A DNA stretch of 5,138 nt. Origin: an uncultured Chlorobiaceae bacterium. GTDB lineage: Bacteria > Bacteroidota > Chlorobiia > Chlorobiales > Chlorobiaceae. The stretch covers positions 1 through 5,138 of the forward strand of contig CAIQSY010000252.1 in NCBI GenBank assembly GCA_903874585.1, written 5' to 3'. Both the position numbers and the translations under genes were made by a program. Below the pieces are notes generated by a model. It ran no database searches and was not told the origin of the DNA. It worked only from the letters and a program-made list of their open reading frames with translations. Below are positions 1 to 4,614 of the stretch, piece after piece (position 1 is the first letter of the stretch; each line of letters starts with the position of its first letter).

Positions 1-2
1 AT

Positions 3-848
3 TTAACAACCACCTCGCCATCCATCGTTATTCGACCCGTACAGAACCGCTATTTCGACAGCATTGTGTGGTTGAATATTGATGGAGAAGCGTACCGCAA
101 CAATCACGCGGTCAAGCCGCATCCGCTCTTTGGCGACAAACGGGTACGGCAGGCGCTCACCATTGCTATCGACCGTCAATCCATTATCGATGGCTTCATG
201 GGGCCGGAGCACGCCACCATCGTCAACACCTCGCTCTCGCCAGCCTATCGTGAACTTGCCGACACATCGCTTGACCCTTACAACTACAATCCTCAACGTG
301 CCTTAGCAATGCTCCACGACGCTGGCTGGAGTGCTGGACCAAATGGTATTCTCCAGAAAAATGGCAAGAAGTTTTCCTTTGAACTCGCGGCTCCAGTCGG
401 GAACCCAAGGCGCAACTATGCGGCCACAATTATCCAGCAGAATTTGCGCGATATTGGCATTGACTGCCACCTGAAATTTGACGAAGGTTTGGTGTTCAAT
501 AAAAGCCAGAATGAGTTCCGTTACGATGCAGCACTTTCGGGAATGGCGGCGGAAACACTCCCATTCCAGCTCATCATCTGGGGCTCAAACTTTGCCGAAC
601 GCCCGTTCAACTCCTCAGCCTTTCAGCATCAGGAGCTTGACACCATTATTGCAGCGTTAAGTAATCCTCAGCCAAATGAACAACGACTGGCGCTCTGGAA
701 ACGCTATCAGCGCATTCTGCATCACGAACAGCCACGAACCTTTCTCTACTATTACGACGAACTTGAAGGGTTCAGCAATCGCATCCAGAATGCCAATGTC
801 AACCTGATTTCAACGCTCTACAACGTTTATGAGTGGCGCATCAAGTGA
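3..848 (+). CDS. ABC transporter solute-binding protein, family 5 (peptide type), C-terminal part
   Basis: This is the C-terminal 281 residues of an extracytoplasmic solute-binding protein of the SBP_bac_5 family, which delivers oligopeptides, dipeptides or similar solutes to an ABC importer. The frame is open from the window edge, with no stop before the GTG at 66, so the real start lies upstream and the GTG is internal. Family proteins are usually 500-600 residues, so roughly half is present, and the signal peptide or lipobox would be outside. The family signature is clear at 126-200: a LFGDKRVRQALTIAIDR stretch followed by SIIDGFMG. Further on are YNPQRALAMLHDAGW, a typical central-domain motif, and a C-terminal region ending in a YNVYEWRIK-like strand. 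The ligand cannot be told from sequence; peptide is the family default, but nickel, sugar or other ligands occur. No permease or ATPase gene is in view. The gene is followed by a probable terminator, so it is probably not co-transcribed with the pigment genes. Confidence 0.9.
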   Translation, partial: LTTTSPSIVIRPVQNRYFDSIVWLNIDGEAYRNNHAVKPHPLFGDKRVRQALTIAIDRQSIIDGFMGPEHATIVNTSLSPAYRELADTSLDPYNYNPQRALAMLHDAGWSAGPNGILQKNGKKFSFELAAPVGNPRRNYAATIIQQNLRDIGIDCHLKFDEGLVFNKSQNEFRYDAALSGMAAETLPFQLIIWGSNFAERPFNSSAFQHQELDTIIAALSNPQPNEQRLALWKRYQRILHHEQPRTFLYYYDELEGFSNRIQNANVNLISTLYNVYEWRIK

Positions 849-849
849 G

Positions 850-883
850 TCATCGCTGTGGTTTGTCGCCTGCGGTGATTTTT
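850..883 (+). terminator. Probable Rho-independent terminator after the solute-binding protein gene
   Basis: TCATCGC (850-856) pairs with GCGGTGA (872-878), seven pairs including one G-U, around a 15-base loop. It is followed at once by TTTTT (879-883). It begins two bases after the TGA stop. The loop is rather long, so the hairpin is of moderate strength. Its position between two unrelated genes supports the call. Confidence 0.55.
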
Positions 884-893
884 GCTATATTCA

Positions 894-924
894 TTCACTT
901 TTTTCTACAGCAGTTCATCATAAT
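894..924 (+). promoter_or_regulatory. Possible sigma-70 type promoter for bchFCX
   Basis: CATAAT at 919-924 resembles a -10 box. TTCACT at 894-899 matches four of six positions of a -35 box, but the spacer is 19 bases, longer than optimal. The site lies between the upstream terminator and the bchF ATG, where an operon promoter is expected. An alternative -10-like TATATT lies at 886-891. In AT-rich sequence such matches are common, so this is only a candidate. I saw no TGT-N12-ACA operator like that of purple-bacterial PpsR/CrtJ. Confidence 0.22.
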
Positions 925-953
925 CCTGCCCTAACTCACGAAATTATCGATCT

Positions 954-1427
954 ATGCCTCGTTACACACCCGAACAACTTGCACGCCGCAACGCCTCCGT
1001 CTGGACTAAAGTGCAAGGCATCCTCGCCCCGATTCAGTTTCTCATGTTTATTGCCGGTATCACGGTCACTTATCTCTATAAAGAGGGGATCTGGATTGAT
1101 GATTTCACATGGATAACCATTTTCGTCACACTCAAAACCTTCATGCTTGTTCTGATTTTTGTAACTGGCGGATTTTTTGAACTTGAGGTTTTCGGGCAAT
1201 TCGCCTTTGTTCATGAATTCTTCTGGGAAGATTTTGGCAGCGCTATTGCCATGATTGTGCATATCGGTTACTTTGTTCTCTTCTTTATGGGGCTTGATGA
1301 AAGCACACTGATTTCAACGGCACTGCTCGCTTACCTGAGCTACCTCATTAATGCCGCACAATTTGTTATCCGCCTCCTGCTTGAAAAGCATAATGAGAAA
1401 AAGCTCAAGCAAAATCAGGCAATCTGA
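954..1427 (+). CDS. bchF: 3-vinyl bacteriochlorophyllide hydratase BchF
   Basis: BchF adds water across the C3 vinyl group of chlorophyllide a or 3-vinyl-bacteriochlorophyllide a, giving the 3-(1-hydroxyethyl) compound. It acts in the membrane. The 157-residue protein has the usual family length. It starts with a soluble ARRNASVWTKVQGILAP block (residues 10-26), very like BchF of purple bacteria. It then shows about four hydrophobic segments, near residues 24-42, 52-72, 94-113 and 118-142. The strongly conserved loop GGFFELEVFGQFAFVHEFFWED spans residues 72-93 and contains the Glu, His and Asp residues typical of the family. The tail after about residue 143 is lysine-rich. Green sulfur bacteria also have the paralogue BchV, which favours chlorosome pigments. 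The position immediately before bchC and bchX argues for BchF in the bacteriochlorophyll a branch, but a BchV assignment is not excluded by sequence alone. ATG at 954 is chosen because family similarity begins within its first ten residues; no good ribosome binding site precedes it. Confidence 0.92.
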   Translation: MPRYTPEQLARRNASVWTKVQGILAPIQFLMFIAGITVTYLYKEGIWIDDFTWITIFVTLKTFMLVLIFVTGGFFELEVFGQFAFVHEFFWEDFGSAIAMIVHIGYFVLFFMGLDESTLISTALLAYLSYLINAAQFVIRLLLEKHNEKKLKQNQAI

Positions 1428-1438
1428 TTACCATCCCG

Positions 1439-1450
1439 ACAGTAAACTGT
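1439..1450. repeat. Short inverted repeat just before the bchC start
   Basis: ACAGT AA ACTGT is a 12-base inverted repeat that ends one base before the bchC ATG and occupies the place of a ribosome binding site. As RNA the two-base loop is too tight for all five pairs to form well. As DNA it could be an operator half-site pair, but repeats this short occur by chance. Confidence 0.3.
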
Positions 1451-1451
1451 T

Positions 1452-2429
1452 ATGAAAGTAAAAGCTATTGTCTTCACGGGTGTTCGACAAATCGAACTCG
1501 CTGAAGTTACCTTGAAACCCATCTCCTCTACCGATGTGCTGGTTGAAACCTGGTGGTCATCAATCAGCACCGGCACGGAAAAGATGGCATACAACGGCCT
1601 TATCCCTTCCCCTCCGTTTATCTTCCCATTTATACCAGGGTACGAAACGGTGGGAAAAATTATTGAAGTTGGCGAACACGTCAACGACAGCCTGATTGGC
1701 AAATTTGCCTACGTGGCAGGGTCATTCGGTTATGAGGATGTGAACGCTGCTTTTGGCGGTGCGTCCGAGTACATTGCCTGCCCTGTGGAGAGCATTACCG
1801 TCCTTGAAAATATTGAACATCCAGAGTCTGGCATCGCCCTGCCGCTTGGAGCAACCGCACTGCATATTGTTGATCTGGCACAGGTTGAGGGCAAAAAAGT
1901 GCTGGTGCTGGGGCAAGGTGCCGTCGGGATTCTTGCTGCAGAAATTGCCTCATTGATGGGAGCAAAACTTGTGGCGGTAACTGAGCCGAACAAAAATCGC
2001 CTGAAACTCTCGACTGCTGACCTCAAGGTAAATCCCGATACGGAGGATGTTTCTGCCGCACTTGCCGGTCATGAATTTGATGTGCTGATTGACAGCACCG
2101 GCATTATGAGCGCAATTGATACCGGTCTGCGTTTTTTGAAATTCCAAGGCACAGTGATTTTTGGTGGTTACTACCAACGCATTAATATAGACTACTCTCA
2201 AGCGTTCCAGAAAGAGCTCTCATTCATTGCAGCCAAACAGTGGGCAAAAGGCGATTTGGAGCGCGTGCGCGAACTGATTGCGCAGCACAAGCTGAACGCT
2301 GAACGAATTTTTACCCATGAGCACACGGTGGATGGTCAAATTACCGGCGCCTATCTGCAAGCCTTCACCGATCCCGACTGCCTTAAAATGATCCTTCGCT
2401 GGAAAACCGACAAAAGCTATCTCGCCTGA
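1452..2429 (+). CDS. bchC: 3-hydroxyethyl bacteriochlorophyllide a dehydrogenase BchC
   Basis: BchC oxidises the 3-(1-hydroxyethyl) group made by BchF to the 3-acetyl group of bacteriochlorophyllide a, using NAD. The 325-residue protein belongs to the medium-chain dehydrogenase/reductase superfamily. The N-terminal catalytic fold carries SSISTGTEKMAYNG (residues 36-49), closely matching BchC of purple bacteria, and the PGYE motif (62-65). The cysteine that holds the catalytic zinc in classical alcohol dehydrogenases is not seen at the STGTE position, as is normal for this subgroup. The Rossmann fold begins at VLVLGQGAVGILAAEIA, with G154, G156 and G159 as the dinucleotide-binding glycines. 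The end, DPDCLKMILRW (308-318), is again a BchC signature. It lies 24 bases after bchF. Its TGA stop shares a base with the bchX ATG (TGATG at 2427-2431), which suggests translational coupling. The start is fixed by similarity from the first residues; no clear Shine-Dalgarno is seen. Confidence 0.95.
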   Translation: MKVKAIVFTGVRQIELAEVTLKPISSTDVLVETWWSSISTGTEKMAYNGLIPSPPFIFPFIPGYETVGKIIEVGEHVNDSLIGKFAYVAGSFGYEDVNAAFGGASEYIACPVESITVLENIEHPESGIALPLGATALHIVDLAQVEGKKVLVLGQGAVGILAAEIASLMGAKLVAVTEPNKNRLKLSTADLKVNPDTEDVSAALAGHEFDVLIDSTGIMSAIDTGLRFLKFQGTVIFGGYYQRINIDYSQAFQKELSFIAAKQWAKGDLERVRELIAQHKLNAERIFTHEHTVDGQITGAYLQAFTDPDCLKMILRWKTDKSYLA

Positions 2430-3532
2430 TGAGTGCACGAACCATCGCTATTTACGGCAAAGGTGGTATTGGCAAAAGTTTCACCACAACGAACCTCAGC
2501 GCCACCTTTGCGATGATGAACAAACGCGTGCTGCAACTCGGCTGCGACCCCAAGCACGACTCCACAACCTCGCTCTTCGGCGGCATTTCGCTGCCAACAG
2601 TGACCGATGTTTTTGCGGAGAAAAACGCCCGCAATCAGCAGGTTGCCATCAGCGACATTGTCTTTCGTAGAGATATTCCCGATTTTCCACAACCGATTTA
2701 CGGCATTGAACTTGGCGGTCCACAGGTTGGACGAGGATGCGGCGGTAGAGGCATCATCTCAGGATTTGATCTCCTTGAAAAGCTCGGCATTTTCAAGTGG
2801 GATATTGACGTTATTCTGATGGATTTTCTTGGTGATGTGGTGTGCGGCGGCTTTGCTACGCCACTCGCCCGCTCACTCAGCGAAGAGGTGATTCTTGTCA
2901 CCAGCAATGACCGCCAGTCAATCTTTACCGCGAACAACATCTGCCAGGCGAACAACTATTTCCGCACCATTGGTGGAGCATCGCGTCTGCTCGGCATGAT
3001 TATCAACCGCGACGACGGTAGTGGTATGGCAGAAAAATACGCCGAAGCAGCAGGGATTACCGTGCTGATGAAAGTGCCCTACAACGCCGATGCACGCGAC
3101 CGCGACGACAGTTTCGACTTCGCCATCCGCCTTCCTGATGTGCACGAAAAGTTCCAGAAGCTGGCTGCCGATATTCTCGCCAACCGCATTACGCCCTGCA
3201 AAGCCGCCGGTCTTGAGTTCATGGATTTTGTGCGCCTCTTTGGTGATGTCAGCAACGACGCTCCATTCGCAGCAACAGCCGATGAGCTGTTCGGGCGCAA
3301 AGAGAACATTGCCGTTGCAGAGAAAAATAGCTCACTCAACAGTGACCAGCAAAAAATGGCTCGCTGTGTTGAAAAGCTTGGAGCGAATGAGCAGAAAATT
3401 TACCGGCTGGCAGAGCTTGAGAAAAAAACCATCAGCGAGATTGCGGTGCTGATGCAACACGAAGAATTCGCCGTTCGAGAACTGCTTGCAAACGCCCGCA
3501 AAGAGCTGCGGCGGTTGTTTTTTGAGGGATAA
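2429..3532 (+). CDS. bchX: Chlorophyllide a reductase iron protein BchX with an extra C-terminal domain
   Basis: BchX is the nitrogenase-iron-protein-like subunit of chlorophyllide a reductase. As a homodimer it binds one [4Fe-4S] cluster and two ATP, and passes electrons to the BchY-BchZ catalytic subunits, which reduce the C7=C8 bond. The P-loop GKGGIGKS is at residues 10-17, the switch I-like GCDPKHDST at 38-46, and the switch II-like DFLGD at 132-136. The expected cluster ligands are C104 in GRGCGGRG and C139 in DVVCGG. The phrases ELGGPQVGRGCGGRG and FLGDVVCGGFA separate BchX from BchL and NifH. It starts directly at the P-loop strand, without the roughly 30-residue N-terminal extension I recall in purple bacteria. 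At 367 residues it is nevertheless long. The reductase fold ends near residue 290, and residues about 302-366 form a charged helical tail resembling sigma-70 region 4 (see findings). Its start overlaps the bchC stop by one base, and no BchY or BchZ gene follows in the window. Confidence 0.95.
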   Translation: MSARTIAIYGKGGIGKSFTTTNLSATFAMMNKRVLQLGCDPKHDSTTSLFGGISLPTVTDVFAEKNARNQQVAISDIVFRRDIPDFPQPIYGIELGGPQVGRGCGGRGIISGFDLLEKLGIFKWDIDVILMDFLGDVVCGGFATPLARSLSEEVILVTSNDRQSIFTANNICQANNYFRTIGGASRLLGMIINRDDGSGMAEKYAEAAGITVLMKVPYNADARDRDDSFDFAIRLPDVHEKFQKLAADILANRITPCKAAGLEFMDFVRLFGDVSNDAPFAATADELFGRKENIAVAEKNSSLNSDQQKMARCVEKLGANEQKIYRLAELEKKTISEIAVLMQHEEFAVRELLANARKELRRLFFEG

Positions 3533-3561
3533 TGTTTGACTGCTAACCAAAAAGTAAAACC

Positions 3562-4068
3562 ATTACAACGCCCATCTCCATCCTCTTCGTCTGCTATGAA
3601 AACATCTGCCGTTCGCCGATGGCGGAGGGGATATTTTCGGCGCTTATTGCCCAACATGGATTGCAGCACTGCTTTTCGGTGAGTTCTGCTGGAACCGTTC
3701 CTTATCAGCGCGACTCCCCTCCCGACAATCGAGCGACTGAGGTGCTTTTGCGGCACAACATCAACATCTCTGCACTTCGAGCGCAGTGCATTGACGATGT
3801 TGATTTGCACGCTTGCGAGTGGATTTTTGTGATGGATTATGAAAACTACGAGGAGGTTGACCGTTACCTTGCCACTCTTCATCGTCCACGACTTCATCTC
3901 ATGATGGATTTTGTTGCTGAACATTCGGGCGAGGAGATTCCCGATCCCTATTACGACGGATTTGATGCTTTTGAACAAGTCAAGGAACATCTTTTTCTTG
4001 CGTCGGAGCATATTCTTGCCATGCTGATGGCTCATTATCCCCATTTGCAAGAAGCCGCGATGCAGTAG
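3562..4068 (+). CDS. Low-molecular-weight protein-tyrosine phosphatase, non-canonical start
   Basis: This is a low-molecular-weight (arsenate-reductase fold) protein-tyrosine phosphatase, a cytoplasmic enzyme that hydrolyses phosphotyrosine through a cysteinyl-phosphate intermediate. The P-loop ILFVCYENICRSPMAEG has the CX5R(S) active site, with C11 and R17 numbered from the ATT at 3562. The usual glycine of this loop is Glu13. The general acid is D128 in IPDPYYDGF, and SSAG and VMDYEN are further family motifs. From 3562 the protein would have 168 residues, the normal family size. The only ATG giving a long frame, at 3619, lies after the active-site Cys and Arg and cannot give an active enzyme. 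Upstream in frame, a TAA at 3544 leaves no ATG, GTG or TTG before the P-loop; ATT at 3562 (ATT ACA ACG CCC) sits where a start is expected. Either a rare ATT start is used or the start codon was lost by mutation. The gene lies 29 bases after bchX and is probably co-transcribed. The substrate is unknown, and a link to pigment synthesis is not shown. Confidence 0.82.
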   Translation: MTTPISILFVCYENICRSPMAEGIFSALIAQHGLQHCFSVSSAGTVPYQRDSPPDNRATEVLLRHNINISALRAQCIDDVDLHACEWIFVMDYENYEEVDRYLATLHRPRLHLMMDFVAEHSGEEIPDPYYDGFDAFEQVKEHLFLASEHILAMLMAHYPHLQEAAMQ

Positions 4069-4069
4069 C

Positions 4070-4100
4070 TATGGCGGTTGTTTGCCGTCATAACTGATTT
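4070..4100 (+). terminator. Possible terminator of the bchFCX-phosphatase operon
   Basis: TATGGCGG (4070-4077) pairs with CCGTCATA (4085-4092), eight pairs with one G-U, around a seven-base loop. It begins two bases after the phosphatase stop codon. The run that follows, ACTGATTTTA, is only a weak T-tract, so this may be an inefficient or Rho-assisted terminator. A second A-tract/T-tract hairpin lies just downstream at 4104-4123. Confidence 0.4.
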
Positions 4101-4103
4101 TAA

Positions 4104-4123
4104 AAAAGCCGTTAGCTGCTTTT
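4104..4123. repeat. AAAAGC / GCTTTT inverted repeat, possible bidirectional terminator element
   Basis: AAAAGC (4104-4109) and GCTTTT (4118-4123) form a six-pair inverted repeat with an eight-base loop. It has an A-run on the left and a T-run on the right. This shape can work as a weak terminator in either direction. The stem is mostly A-T and short, so support is modest. Confidence 0.3.
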
Positions 4124-4294
4124 ACTGGTGTACACGGAATATTGATGACGTAGAGTGTGCCAGAAGATGCGGCGATCCACAGGTATAAGCTGGGATAACC
4201 TTAAGGATTTATGATGATGCATTTTTGCAGAAGCTTTGTGATTTTTCAAGAAAAATCTGATTCTTGAAAGGAGTAGATTTTCATCCAATAAATA
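4124..4294. other. Non-coding AT-rich stretch with no recognised gene
   Basis: No convincing gene is seen on either strand. One run of open codons (about 4190-4259, plus strand) reads ITLRIYDDAFLQKLCDFSRK, which looks protein-like but is short, has no clear start and matches nothing I can name. It could be the remnant of a lost gene. The stretch ends in overlapping inverted repeats and a strong Shine-Dalgarno-like AAAGGAG (4267-4273) that has no correctly spaced start codon after it. This fits a region altered by deletion or rearrangement. Confidence 0.4.
4240..4269. repeat. Two overlapping, mutually exclusive inverted repeats
   Basis: GATTTTTC (4240-4247) is followed after two bases by its reverse complement GAAAAATC (4250-4257). 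TTTCAAGAA (4244-4252), which overlaps both arms, is also the reverse complement of TTCTTGAAA (4261-4269), with an eight-base loop. Only one of the two hairpins can form at a time. The second would cover the start of the AAAGGAG at 4267-4273. This lies just upstream of the antitoxin remnant. Confidence 0.5.
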
Positions 4295-4442
4295 ATGACT
4301 TTAAATGTAACATAAGTCAGGTATGGCTGCTGCATTAATTGGTATGAGCCGTGTAACGTTTCTTTCGAAATTGCATCACTATGGCGTTCCTATGATTGAC
4401 CTTAATGACGAGGAGCTTGCCAATGATGTACGCAATGCGTGA
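4295..4442 (+). pseudogene. UPF0175 family antitoxin remnant (N-terminus missing)
   Basis: From ATG 4323 to TGA 4440 the frame gives 39 residues, beginning MAAALIGMSRVTFLSKLH and continuing HYGVPMIDLNDEELANDV, then RNA and stop. This matches the C-terminal half of UPF0175 antitoxins, which have a small DNA-binding helix-turn-helix and are found next to DUF3368/PIN toxins. Full proteins are about 75-95 residues, so the N-terminal half is missing. The initiator Met stands where intact members usually have a Lys or similar residue (GKAAALxGMSR), so it is probably an internal codon and not a true start. In another frame, ATG 4295 gives MTLNVT and stops at 4313. That resembles the first residues of many antitoxins and may be the original start, separated from the rest by an internal deletion. 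The stop overlaps the ATG of the toxin-like frame by eight bases, the arrangement expected of an antitoxin-toxin operon. Confidence 0.65.
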
Positions 4443-4614
4443 GGAAAATGCATCTCGGTGTGTTGTTAATACAACACCACTTATTGCGTTAACCGCAGCA
4501 ACCGGTACTCTTGATGTGCTTCGTTTTTTGTATTCACAAATTCTTCCTGACTTCTGCCAACTTTGCAAAATTTCTTGCGCAAGAAAAATAAGTCATTATT
4601 TTTTTGTTAGTTAG
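4435..4614 (+). pseudogene. DUF3368 PIN-like toxin remnant, truncated
   Basis: Starting at ATG 4435, inside the end of the antitoxin frame, the sequence reads MREENASRCVVNTTPLI and then ALTAATGTLDVLRFLYSQI. This is the N-terminus of DUF3368 proteins, predicted PIN-fold RNases that act as toxins; the VVNTTPLIAL strand carries the usual SNTSPLI-like motif, with Asn in the first metal-ligand region. Similarity ends near 4542, after about 35 of the expected 150-170 residues. The frame then runs through unrelated codons to TAG at 4612. In another frame, 4544-4591 reads FLTSANFAKFLAQEK and stops; this could be the toxin's own C-terminus brought close by an internal deletion, though I am unsure. The acidic residues needed later in a PIN domain are absent, so the product cannot be an active nuclease. 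Confidence 0.65.
4571..4586. repeat. Perfect 16-base palindrome
   Basis: TTTCTTGCGCAAGAAA is identical to its own reverse complement. It lies at the end of the toxin remnant and before the insertion sequence. It may be chance, part of an old coding region (it overlaps the FLAQEK codons), or a protein-binding site. There is no loop, so it is not a good RNA hairpin for termination. Confidence 0.5.

Noticed and set aside
66..848. GTG at 66 as the real start of the solute-binding protein
   Set aside because: The frame is open back to the window edge and the preceding residues (PVQNRYFDSIVWLNID) fit the family, so the GTG is an internal valine codon.
936..1262. Minus-strand open frame of 108 codons opposite bchF
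   Set aside because: It is opposite a gene with strong family identity, and its own translation shows no family features.
3400..4050. Minus-strand open frame of 216 codons opposite bchX and the phosphatase
   Set aside because: It lies antisense to two well-supported genes, has a low-complexity Ser/Arg-rich end typical of a shadow frame, and resembles no family.
3619..4068. Phosphatase start at the first ATG, 149 residues
   Set aside because: It removes the CX5R active-site loop that is encoded in frame immediately upstream, so it cannot be the functional start.
4190..4259. Protein-like run ITLRIYDDAFLQKLCDFSRK as a gene
   Set aside because: Only about 23 codons between stops and no clear start; at most a remnant, with no family I can name.
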